Positions 1 to 8,516 of a stretch of DNA of 36,343 nucleotides are shown in pieces (the stretch's first letter is position 1; every line of letters begins with the position of its first letter). The notes below the pieces were generated by a model that did not search any database, was not told where the DNA came from, and saw only the letters and a program-made list of their open reading frames with translations. Origin of the DNA: Planctomycetales bacterium (lineage in GTDB: Bacteria; Planctomycetota; Planctomycetia; Planctomycetales; Planctomycetaceae); assembly GCA_016235885.1 (NCBI GenBank), contig JACRIH010000446.1:1-36343 (forward strand). The letters run 5' to 3'. The translations under genes were made by a program, and so were the position numbers.

Positions 1-3000
1 GCGAACCGGTACTGCCCATTCGTGTCTGCGACGATCGTCCGGATGCCATTGATCCCGGTACCGCTAATGTGCAGGAATCCATCAGCAACTGTTTGTCCCG
101 TCGCCGCATTGCGAATCGTTCCCGTTACGACAGCGGTTCCCGCGACAAGATTGATCGCGGTGAGGTCGGTGCCGGACGCAATGACGAGATTATTCTGTGA
201 TCCAAAGGCCGCGCCCGTGGACACTGCCTGCACGCCGTATGTGCCAGGTGCCGTGAGGTAGAACTGGTAGCGTCCATCCGCTCCGGTGATGGTGCTGGTG
301 AGCTGCGTGGCACCGCTGACGAGTGTCACGGCAGCGGATGTCACTGGCGTCACACCGTTGCTCTCGAAGACCGTCCCCGTAATGGAACCGACAATCGGCA
401 AACTGAAATTCGATGTCGCCGCAGGTGTGCCGGAGGAGAGAATGGCGCTGCTGCTGGCGATGATGCTCTGTCCCTCACCGCCGACCGTCACGAGGTACGT
501 GCCGAAGGCGAGGTCATTCATTGCGAAGCCGCCATTGCTGTCTGTAATGGCCTCGCCGACGGCCAGGCCGCCTGTCCAAGCCGTGACTCGCAAACCGCCG
601 ACTCCCGTACTGTTGGAGGTCCGCACCACGGTGCCGCTCACAGACGCCGACGTGGCCATGTTGAGCGTCCCGAGATTGGTCGTTTGATTCGCAACCACAC
701 TCGCATTCACCGTTGTGCTCGCGAATCCTGGCAGGAAGGCAGTGAACGTGTAGCTGCCGGGCGCAAGGTTTGGCAAACTAAACGAACCATCCGTATCGCT
801 GTTCGTCACCGCCATATCCACTCCCGCCTTGCTCGCGACAATGACGGCCGCGACGACCGCCGTGCCGCTGGCCAGCGAGTTCACGATGCCACTGGCCGAT
901 CCGCCCGCGGAAAGTGTGAGGTTCTGATTCGTCAAGGTCACGCCCGCGCTGATGCTGACATTGGGAAGATACGCTGGGGCGAAACCATTGGCTGATGCCT
1001 GAACGGTGAATTGCCCGGCCGGCAGTCCCCCAATGGTGTAGTCACCGGTCGCCGACGAAACAGACCCGCTCCCGATTGGAACACCGTCGGCCCCATACAC
1101 GCTGACTGTCGCGCCCGTCAGCACGCCGGACGGCCCGTTGACCTTCCCGGAGATTTTTCCGGCGACTTCGATGGCCAGATTCACATTCTGTACTTTGGCA
1201 CCGGCACCGACCAGGATGTTCGAAACCATTGACCTCACATACGACGATTCGCCAGCCTGCACCGTGTACGTTCCCGCGGGAACATTTGGAATCGTGTACG
1301 TACCGTCTCCCTGCGTGGTCGCCACGAACGATGTTCCACCCGCCAGGTAGGCCATCACTGCGGCATCGGCGACCGGAGCTCCGCCGACTGCCAACAGGAC
1401 GCGACCGCTGATTGTGGCGGCCGGCGTGACGAGGAGATTCACGCCGGTCACGTCACTCGTGCCGGCCGTGACTGAAACCGGTGACAGGAGGATGTACCCT
1501 TCCACCTTCACGTCGTACGTGCCCGGCTGATCGATCCGCGGAAACAGAAACGTACCGTCGCTCGAAGCTGGCGTGGTGAAAGTCCGGTTGGTGGATTGCT
1601 CAACCAGAAGAATCGTCGGACCGCTGAGTGGATGCATCGTGTCGTTCAGAAACAACCTGCCGGACACGGATGAATTCAGCGCCGCTCGTGCCTTGTCAAC
1701 TTCGATCTGGAAGACATCAGCGACAGAGTAATTGAGTCCCTGGGCGGGGGTCAGTAACGTCGCGTCCCGCGACAGCGCCGCAACATAGCCGCTCCACGTT
1801 GTGCCGATTTGCGTTTTGAGTTGATTGAACAGCGGAGCCCATTGAGCATCCGTGAGACCTGCCGGACGCATCGCCGATTCGATCGCAGCATAGTCGATGG
1901 GTGTCGATGGGAACTGCGCTGTCTCGACTCGTAGATTCTGGTCAGCGGTTGTGGCCGCGCGACCGTAGATGGGAATTCGCCCAGTCGCGCCTGGCGGCAG
2001 GATTCCGGCTGGCGCGCCGTTCGGATTCACACCAATGAGTTCGATGATCGAAGCCGTGACCGTTCGATCCTTCGTCAGACTGAGCGTCGACGATCCACTG
2101 TTGATGACCCGGAAGATCGGCGCGATCAGGTCGGTATCGCCAGCGTTGGTATAGGTGACATACGCAACGAAATCCCGGCCCAAGCGCACGCGATCCGGCG
2201 CACTGATGGTTGTGACCAGCCGCCCCTGACCGCCCGCGACGATGTTGAGTGCATCGGGCAAAGAGGCCACAAAGTTGCCGGTGTTGACAACCTCAACAGT
2301 GGCGGGACCAGTCGCCCGTCCCGTCAAGTCGAATGTGGCCGAGATCAACGTGGAGTTGGTGAAGGCGACACTGACGGGGTTGATCGTCTGGCTGGCGCTG
2401 TCGATGAGACGCGGTTGCGAGTTGGCGTCAAACTGCGAGCCGGCGATCGAAATTGTCATCCTCCCCGTATTCCCGCCGCGCGTCGGCGATATCGAGTCGA
2501 TCGCGAATCCCGTTGGCGAGGCTGTGAGCGTGAACGTCTCGCTGGTCGGCGTGCTCGCGGCAAAAACGAGGACGTAGTACGTGCCACCGGTAATCGTGCC
2601 GAGCGACACCGACTGGTCAGGCTGATTCGACAAGATGCCACGCAAATCAAATGACTGCCGCGTCGGTACTGCGCCGTGCTGGAGGTACAGTTCGTTGGCC
2701 GCGCCATTCGGACCGTCGAGCAGTATTTTGAGATTGCTGCCCGGTGGGACGAGCAGTTTGTAAACCTTGGCGTCACCGGCCGCTGCCAGTGTCCCCTGCA
2801 CCGGTGTGCCGATGCCAAGTACGGCCACGTCGATCGTCACACCGGATGATGCGACCGCGACGTTGTTCGTCAGATTGCGGCCTTCGAACACGGCGTTGTC
2901 CGAGTTGGCTCGCACAAGGAAGTAGTACCGGGATGGCAGGATTCCCGGAATCTTCGCTTCCGCCGAATTCGAGTACGACTGGCCCGGTCCAAGATTGCCG

Positions 3001-6000
3001 GAGTGCAGAGTTTGCCCCAAGAGCACGTCATCCGGCGACCAAACCGTGTCGGCCGACAGGTAGACAGCATCCTGCCAGTCTCCAGTCGCAATGCCGGTAC
3101 CGACGTTTTTCGTCGTCCACTGCACCGTGACGATGTCTCCCGTCATGGCGACAGTTGGGCCACTGACACCAATGACAATCAGGTCCAAGTCGGACGGGGC
3201 GCCCTCCACGAATTCAAACGCTCCCATATCGGCAAAGGCACTGTTGGCGGTTGGCGTCCCCGTGTTGGCTGTGCGAGGATCATCATAGCGCGGCGATCCG
3301 ACATGGTCGGTAGTCGGTGCCACCGAGCCCTCGGCGGCGTCGATCACCGGACTGGCGAAATCCAGGCGATAATTGTGCTGCACCGCGTCGATGAACTTGG
3401 GATTCACCGAAACGTTTCCGTTGACTCCCGTCTGGCTGGTCATGCCGCGATAACTGGTCGCCCCGGCAACGCTCGAGAAGATGTCGGTGTAACGCACGGT
3501 TTGGTCGCCGCTGTCGGTGTCGAAACCGACCTGCAAGCTTTCGGCGATAATGCTGTTCTTCATCGTGATATGCCCGCCCGCGTGGGCCAGCACGCCGAGG
3601 CGGTTGTCGAAAATCGTGCTGTTGATAATTGTGATGTTGTCCGCCGAGAACGTGGAGACGACACCCCGGTCCGCGCCGATGATCATGCTGTTGGTGATCG
3701 TGACGGTGCCGTTCACCGAATCGAGACCGTCATAAAACGCATCAATGATCGCGCTGTTCGAGAACGTCACCGTGCCGCCTGCGTTGCGAATGGCACCGCT
3801 GTTGAGACCGGTATTGCCGACGCCGCTGCTGTACAAGATTTGGACATGATCAAAGTTGGCCGTCCCCTGGTTGACGATCTGGCTCCAATCGCCTGGTTGA
3901 GGTGCAATTCGGTCGCCGTCCTGCTCGCTGTCGCCGCCAATCGTATCGTCGTGAATCGACGTCATGCGGATCGGTTGCGCCACGGTCCCGATGGCGGACA
4001 GCGTGGCACCGGTGGCGACGGTGAGTGCGAGGTTGTCGCGAAACTTGATGACGGTTCCCGGATTGATCGTCAGTGTGACGCCCGACTGCACAGTCACGTT
4101 GCCGTCGACAATGATGAGTCCGCCCCACGTCGTGTTCTGTGTGATGTTACCGGAGGCAAAAAAGATGTTGGCCAGTGTGAAATTCGCCGTGTAGCGGTCG
4201 ACAGGCACTTCACCACCCAGGCCATTGCGACTCTGGTCGAGAAGGTTTCCGCCGATGTCGCGAATGTTGGGTCCGAGCACCATTTCGTACAGGCCGAGAA
4301 CAGTCTGCGAACCGAATGAAACCTGCAAAGTTCGGGAGTCTGTCCAAGTGAAACCCGTCGCCGAGATGTTCCCACCCGGCCCGGTGAAACTCACGATGTC
4401 GTCCGCCGGCACGAAGCTCTGCTGGTCCATTGGCCGGTCGAATGTGAAATCGACATGGTTGACTGGAGCGGGGACGAAATTCGGGAGCGACTGCCGCACG
4501 ATGCGCGGTGGAACGATTTTCCAATTCGCCGAATAACGGTCGTCCACGGATTCGCCGCGGACGCCGTCTCCGTCCGTGTCGAGTGCGTTGCCATTCGAAT
4601 CCAGAATGTTGGGCCCAATCACAACCTGGTAGTTGCCGGCCGTGGCCTGCGGACTGAACGTCGCTTCCAGTTGAAAACGATTGATCCACTGGAATCCCGA
4701 GACCACAATCGGCCCCGCCGGTCCCGTGAAACTCACGACATCGGCAGCAGGCGAAAAACTGCTGGTGTCCATTGCCGTTCGAAACGTGAATGTGGTTTTG
4801 GAAACCACATCAGCCACATCGCCGCTTGGCGAGTGCTTGACAGCGCGGGGCCGGCCACCAAATTCGTACGCCCCCATCTCGAAAAACGGAGATAGACCAG
4901 AACCGGTGTTCGTGGTCGCGGGATTGTCCGTGCGGAAGTTGAAATCGAAATCGTCAATGGGTGCGTTGTCGCTGGTCGCCGCGTCGATGGCCGGCGACGT
5001 CGCCTGCAAGTGGAAGTCACGTATCGCACGGTCCACATACTTCGGGTCCACGGAAATGTTGCCGCTCACGCCGGTCGCATTCGGCAGGCCGTTGTAGTTT
5101 CCGTCGATCGCACCGGGGTTGAGCACGTCGTTAAAGCTCACCGAGATACTCCCCTGGTTGGTCGCGGTGATTCCAGAACGCGAATTGTTGGTGATGAGAT
5201 TGTTTGTCAACGTGACCACCGTGATGCGGCTGTCCACCGCCACGCCCCGAAAGTTTCCATCGATCGTATTGTTGACGGCGGTGACCGTTGCACCGGATTC
5301 GGCGCGGATCCCCGTGTCGCTGTTGTTCACGATCAGATTGTTCTGGACGTTCAGGACCGCATTGGTTTTCGCCAGGAGTCCATTGGTGGACGAGTTGCGG
5401 ACCACGCCGTTAGTGAACGCGAGTGGACCGCCGTCATCAATCACGGCGGCGGCATAGCCGTATCCGCCAAACCGGACCTCGACGTGGTCCATTACGTTTC
5501 CCGCGCTGGTATTCGAAAACTGAATCACACCCGCATTGCCGTTGCCCGGGCCGGAAGCTGCGGCGTCATTGTTCGTGTCGCCACCCGCCGTGTCGTCACG
5601 CTGCTCGGTGATAATGATCGGTGCGCCGGCGACGCCGGTCGCAACAAGTGCCCCGTTAACAAACAGGTCGCCAAAATACGGTCGCTTGATCACCTGGCCC
5701 GGTGCGATTGTGAGCGTCGCCCCCTGAGGCACCGTGACGTCGTTCGTGAGCCAGTAGACAATGTCCGGATCGTTCCACTGCCCGTTGCCGACAAGATTTC
5801 CGGAATCGAGCACCAGTCCGTTGATTCCGTTCGTCGTCAGCGTGTTGCCGCTGACGGCAGGATTCGACGCCAGGTCCACGCTCATCGCCCCGTAGCTGTT
5901 GTCCTGGAATGTGTTCCCGGTCACCGTGGGGTTGCTGGCTTGGATACGCAGTCCGTACGTTCCGGAATTGCGAATCACGCCGTTCGTGAACGCCAGCGGT

Positions 6001-7628
6001 GCAACATCATCGATCACCGCTGCTGCGTAACCGTACCCACCGTACCGGACCTCAACGTGGTCCAGCACATTTCCCGTGCTGGTGTTCGAAAACTGAATCA
6101 CGCCCGCGTTGCCGTTGCTCGGGCTTCCCGCGCCGTTGTTCGTGTCGCCACCCGCGTCGTCGTCGCGCTGCTCTGTGAAGATGACTGGCGCGGTAGCGGT
6201 GCCGGTCGCTACCAGTGACCCATTGACGAACACGTCGCCAAAAAACGGTCGCTTGATCACCTGGCCGGCCGCGATCGTCAGCGTGCTCCCCTGCGGCACC
6301 GTGATGTCGTTCGACATCCAGTACACAATGTCGGGGTCGTTCCACGCTCCGTTGCCCACCAGCGTCCCCGTGTCCAGCACCAACCCGTTGACGCCGTTCG
6401 TCGTCAGCGTGTTACCGCTGACCGCCGGGTTCGACGCCAGGTCCATGCTCATCGCCCCGTAGCTGTTGTTCTGAATCGTGTTGCCGGTCACCGTGGGGTT
6501 GCTGGATTGGATGCGCAGTCCGTACGTGCCCGAATTGCGAATCACACCATTCGTAAACGTCAACGGAGCACCATCGTCGATCACCGCCGCAGCGTAACCG
6601 TACCCGGCGTAGCGGACCTCGACGTGGTCCATCACGTTCCCCGTGCTGGTGTTCGAGAACTGAATCACACCCGACTGGCCGTTGCTCGGACCCGATCCGT
6701 CAGCGTCGTTGTTCGTGTCGCCGCCCGCCGTGTCGTCGCGCCGCTCGGTAAAGATGATCGGTGCCGCACCCGTGCCGTTCGCGATCAACGACCCGTTGAC
6801 GAACAGGTCGCCGTAGTACGGCCGCTTGATCTTCTGACCGGCCGCGATTGTCAGAGTACTTCCCTGCGGCACGGTGATGTCATTATCGAACCAATAAACA
6901 ATATCGGGATCGTTCCACGTGCCATTCCCCACCAGCGTGCCCGTATCGAGGAACAGGCCATTGATTCCGTTATTCGTGACCGTGACGCCGCTGATCGCCG
7001 GGTTCGAAGCGAGGTCCATGCTCACCGCCGCACCGGAATTGTTCTGATACGTGTTGTTCGTCAGTGTTGGGTTGCCCGTTTGGATGCGCACGCCCGCCGC
7101 GGAGGAATTGCGCACGGTACTGTTGGAAAGCGTGAGCTGCCCGCCGTTGACAAACACCTCGCCGGGCACACCGAATCCGCCGTACCGCAGATCGACGTGA
7201 TCCAGCACGCTGCCAGTGCTGCCCGCAGTGAACTCGATTCGTCCCCAATTGCCATTGCTCGGCAACGTCGCGCCGCCATCGCCGTTGGTGTCTCCCCCAG
7301 TATCGTCCCGCAATTCGGTGAAGACGATCGGCGACCCCGCTGTGCCTTGGGCCAGCAGCGTTCCGTCGACTGTCAGGTCGACGTAGTACGCATCGAATTT
7401 GACGACCGCGCCCTGCTGGATCGTCAACGTGGAACCGGCGGGGATCCGAGCGTCGGCAGTGATCCGCTGGACCTGACCGGTCGCCCACACGGTTCCGTCG
7501 GGGATATCCCCCGACCAGTTGGACAACAGCCAACGCTCTTCGAGGCGTTCGATGGCTATCGCGACCGGCTTGGCTCGACGACGTTGCCTTGCAATACGAC
7601 GTAAGCGGATCCAGAGTGTTGGCAACAT
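1..7628 (-). CDS. Giant LEPR-XLL modular extracellular protein (C-terminus beyond window)
   Basis: The minus strand is open from an ATG at 7628 to base 3, 2542 codons, with no stop before the edge, so the C-terminus is missing. An AAGGAAG ribosome site precedes the ATG. Residues 27-36 carry ERLEERWLLS, the LEPR-XLL motif of planctomycete secreted giants. In order I read: four beta-helix repeats of about 190 residues (about 40-830); a choice-of-anchor-Q-like segment (VDPKYVD, SPAID); two Ig-like units (about 930-1150) sharing GPNI.D and DRY.A.F; a second beta-helix stretch (about 1150-1445); a CARDB-like domain (about 1480-1590); a PPC-like domain (about 1600-1700); an IPT/TIG-like domain; and at least seven carboxypeptidase-regulatory/CNA-B-like repeats (about 1970 onward, pattern I.G.V ... 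DG.Y.. ..L..G.Y.V). There is no catalytic motif. Inferred role: cell-surface adhesin or structural protein. The plus-strand ORFs opposite it are high-GC shadows. Confidence 0.9.
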   Translation of the reverse strand, partial: MLPTLWIRLRRIARQRRRAKPVAIAIERLEERWLLSNWSGDIPDGTVWATGQVQRITADARIPAGSTLTIQQGAVVKFDAYYVDLTVDGTLLAQGTAGSPIVFTELRDDTGGDTNGDGGATLPSNGNWGRIEFTAGSTGSVLDHVDLRYGGFGVPGEVFVNGGQLTLSNSTVRNSSAAGVRIQTGNPTLTNNTYQNNSGAAVSMDLASNPAISGVTVTNNGINGLFLDTGTLVGNGTWNDPDIVYWFDNDITVPQGSTLTIAAGQKIKRPYYGDLFVNGSLIANGTGAAPIIFTERRDDTAGGDTNNDADGSGPSNGQSGVIQFSNTSTGNVMDHVEVRYAGYGYAAAVIDDGAPLTFTNGVIRNSGTYGLRIQSSNPTVTGNTIQNNSYGAMSMDLASNPAVSGNTLTTNGVNGLVLDTGTLVGNGAWNDPDIVYWMSNDITVPQGSTLTIAAGQVIKRPFFGDVFVNGSLVATGTATAPVIFTEQRDDDAGGDTNNGAGSPSNGNAGVIQFSNTSTGNVLDHVEVRYGGYGYAAAVIDDVAPLAFTNGVIRNSGTYGLRIQASNPTVTGNTFQDNSYGAMSVDLASNPAVSGNTLTTNGINGLVLDSGNLVGNGQWNDPDIVYWLTNDVTVPQGATLTIAPGQVIKRPYFGDLFVNGALVATGVAGAPIIITEQRDDTAGGDTNNDAAASGPGNGNAGVIQFSNTSAGNVMDHVEVRFGGYGYAAAVIDDGGPLAFTNGVVRNSSTNGLLAKTNAVLNVQNNLIVNNSDTGIRAESGATVTAVNNTIDGNFRGVAVDSRITVVTLTNNLITNNSRSGITATNQGSISVSFNDVLNPGAIDGNYNGLPNATGVSGNISVDPKYVDRAIRDFHLQATSPAIDAATSDNAPIDDFDFNFRTDNPATTNTGSGLSPFFEMGAYEFGGRPRAVKHSPSGDVADVVSKTTFTFRTAMDTSSFSPAADVVSFTGPAGPIVVSGFQWINRFQLEATFSPQATAGNYQVVIGPNILDSNGNALDTDGDGVRGESVDDRYSANWKIVPPRIVRQSLPNFVPAPVNHVDFTFDRPMDQQSFVPADDIVSFTGPGGNISATGFTWTDSRTLQVSFGSQTVLGLYEMVLGPNIRDIGGNLLDQSRNGLGGEVPVDRYTANFTLANIFFASGNITQNTTWGGLIIVDGNVTVQSGVTLTINPGTVIKFRDNLALTVATGATLSAIGTVAQPIRMTSIHDDTIGGDSEQDGDRIAPQPGDWSQIVNQGTANFDHVQILYSSGVGNTGLNSGAIRNAGGTVTFSNSAIIDAFYDGLDSVNGTVTITNSMIIGADRGVVSTFSADNITIINSTIFDNRLGVLAHAGGHITMKNSIIAESLQVGFDTDSGDQTVRYTDIFSSVAGATSYRGMTSQTGVNGNVSVNPKFIDAVQHNYRLDFASPVIDAAEGSVAPTTDHVGSPRYDDPRTANTGTPTANSAFADMGAFEFVEGAPSDLDLIVIGVSGPTVAMTGDIVTVQWTTKNVGTGIATGDWQDAVYLSADTVWSPDDVLLGQTLHSGNLGPGQSYSNSAEAKIPGILPSRYYFLVRANSDNAVFEGRNLTNNVAVASSGVTIDVAVLGIGTPVQGTLAAAGDAKVYKLLVPPGSNLKILLDGPNGAANELYLQHGAVPTRQSFDLRGILSNQPDQSVSLGTITGGTYYVLVFAASTPTSETFTLTASPTGFAIDSISPTRGGNTGRMTISIAGSQFDANSQPRLIDSASQTINPVSVAFTNSTLISATFDLTGRATGPATVEVVNTGNFVASLPDALNIVAGGQGRLVTTISAPDRVRLGRDFVAYVTYTNAGDTDLIAPIFRVINSGSSTLSLTKDRTVTASIIELIGVNPNGAPAGILPPGATGRIPIYGRAATTADQNLRVETAQFPSTPIDYAAIESAMRPAGLTDAQWAPLFNQLKTQIGTTWSGYVAALSRDATLLTPAQGLNYSVADVFQIEVDKARAALNSSVSGRLFLNDTMHPLSGPTILLVEQSTNRTFTTPASSDGTFLFPRIDQPGTYDVKVEGYILLSPVSVTAGTSDVTGVNLLVTPAATISGRVLLAVGGAPVADAAVMAYLAGGTSFVATTQGDGTYTIPNVPAGTYTVQAGESSYVRSMVSNILVGAGAKVQNVNLAIEVAGKISGKVNGPSGVLTGATVSVYGADGVPIGSGSVSSATGDYTIGGLPAGQFTVQASANGFAPAYLPNVSISAGVTLTNQNLTLSAGGSASGIVNSLASGTAVVAAVIVASKAGVDMAVTNSDTDGSFSLPNLAPGSYTFTAFLPGFASTTVNASVVANQTTNLGTLNMATSASVSGTVVRTSNSTGVGGLRVTAWTGGLAVGEAITDSNGGFAMNDLAFGTYLVTVGGEGQSIIASSSAILSSGTPAATSNFSLPIVGSITGTVFESNGVTPVTSAAVTLVSGATQLTSTITGADGRYQFYLTAPGTYGVQAVSTGAAFGSQNNLVIASGTDLTAINLVAGTAVVTGTIRNAATGQTVADGFLHISGTGINGIRTIVADTNGQYRF
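5130..7500 (-). repeat. Four tandem 570-bp coding repeats inside the giant gene
   Basis: The phrase P.GSTLTI..G recurs near 7435, 6865, 6295 and 5725. A landmark word (gcttgat or its variant) sits at 5684, 6251, 6824 and 7394, giving periods of 567, 573 and 570 bp, all multiples of three. The three lower-coordinate units are nearly identical over long stretches, sharing WNDPDIVYW, SMDLASNPA and the DHVEVRY.GYGYAAAVIDD block; the N-terminal unit is more diverged. Each unit reads as one module of parallel beta-helix rungs with N-N-S/T turns. The high DNA identity suggests recent duplication or gene conversion. Confidence 0.85.
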
Positions 7629-8060
7629 GAGTTTGTCTTCCTTTGTTGCGGGAAGCATGCCCAGCCAGTTTGGGATGGGACTCCCAATGGCGGACGACTC
7701 AAAACGATTGAGTCCTGACGAGAACCATCACGCCACGACGAAATGGATGGGAACCAGCAGACTCTCGGAGTCAATTCGGCAAAGATCATTCGAAACTATC
7801 CTGCCATCAGACTGAGATAATGGCAAGTATGCGACCACACCAGGAGCGGTTCAACGGTTCAAGCGGCCACGGGCTCAACCGGTGTCAGACTGGCTGTGAG
7901 ACTCGCATTCCAATCTCCTCCGCGTTTCACGACAGAACTTCAACCGAGTATTATTCCGTCACGATCCTGGATCGCGGAATCATCCGAACCAAGACCACTC
8001 ATCTCGTCTCTGACATGTCAGTTCAATTCGCTTGGATCACGCATTTTGCAAGGTGACGCC
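7629..8060. other. Divergent intergenic region, no gene seen
   Basis: These 432 bp lie between the minus-strand giant gene and the plus-strand RbfA-like gene, so they should hold both promoters. Short ORFs in it have no usable ribosome site and no recognisable product. I see no convincing sigma-70 boxes, tRNA or riboswitch. The only clear signals are the ribosome sites at either end: AAGGAAG (minus) before 7628 and AAGGTGA (plus) before 8061. Confidence 0.5.
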
Positions 8061-8396
8061 ATGAGAAAACATCAACCCCACGACGGCGGACGAAAGACGC
8101 TCCAATTGTGCCACCAGGTGGCCGAGACGCTGAACTACGTTTTGTCCGGCGAGTGCGATGACGACGTGTTGCGCAACTTCTACGCCGTCCGCGTGGACGC
8201 CGCGGGCGATCCGTCCTGCCTGCTCGTCACCGTCGGACCACTCGACGCCGGCGATCAGACTCCCATGGCCGATGTGCTCCAGCGACTGGCCCGGGTCTCC
8301 GGGAAACTGCGAACTGAGGTTGCCCATTCCATCAGCCGTCGCAAGGCGCCGCAGTTGCTGTTCCGCGTCGTCGGTTACGGCGAGGGGTTGGAGTGA
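8061..8396 (+). CDS. Small RbfA-like protein
   Basis: This 111-residue protein starts at the ATG at 8061, preceded by AAGGTGA eight bases upstream, and stops with TGA. Length and layout resemble ribosome-binding factor A: a basic N-terminal helix, a short strand ending LLVTVGP, then a helix (VLQRLARVSGKLRTEVAHSI) and a final strand (APQLLFRVV). RbfA has the same order, with a helix ending LR.E.A and a P.L.F strand. RbfA is a KH-fold factor that binds the 30S subunit during 16S maturation. The match is by pattern only, and the usual DPR...VTVT.V block is weak (DAAGDPSCLLVTV). It does not neighbour infB or truB as classical rbfA often does. It could be a diverged RbfA paralogue or an unrelated small KH-like protein. 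Confidence 0.5.
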   Translation: MRKHQPHDGGRKTLQLCHQVAETLNYVLSGECDDDVLRNFYAVRVDAAGDPSCLLVTVGPLDAGDQTPMADVLQRLARVSGKLRTEVAHSISRRKAPQLLFRVVGYGEGLE

Positions 8397-8416
8397 GTTT
8401 GCAATGTCGCAAAGGA

Positions 8417-8506
8417 ACGTAGCCGTCACGCTCCGCGTGACGAGCCGAGTTCGAATTCGGCGTCTGTCTGCCATTCGGCTCATCACGCGGAGCGTGATGG
8501 CTACGT
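8417..8506. repeat. Palindromic repeat at convergent gene ends
   Basis: Two 32-bp arms (8417-8448 and 8475-8506) are inverted copies with two mismatches around a 26-bp loop. Each arm contains a smaller hairpin, tcacgc-tcc-gcgtga. It lies between the stop of the RbfA-like gene (8396) and the stop of the cyclase gene (8517), where it could serve as a bidirectional terminator. There is no T-tract on the plus side. It looks like a dispersed REP/MITE-type element. Confidence 0.75.
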
Positions 8507-8516
8507 AAAATTCCCC

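Noticed and set aside
5130-7500. CRISPR-like or satellite array
   Set aside because: The units are 567-573 bp, in frame and translate into similar beta-helix modules; there are no short direct repeats with unique spacers.
3003-7604. Long plus-strand frames (438, 402 and 365 codons) opposite the giant gene
   Set aside because: They are antisense to a continuous minus-strand frame with clear domains. Their sequence is Arg/His/Val-rich low-information text, typical of GC-rich shadow frames, and has no ribosome sites or recognisable motifs.
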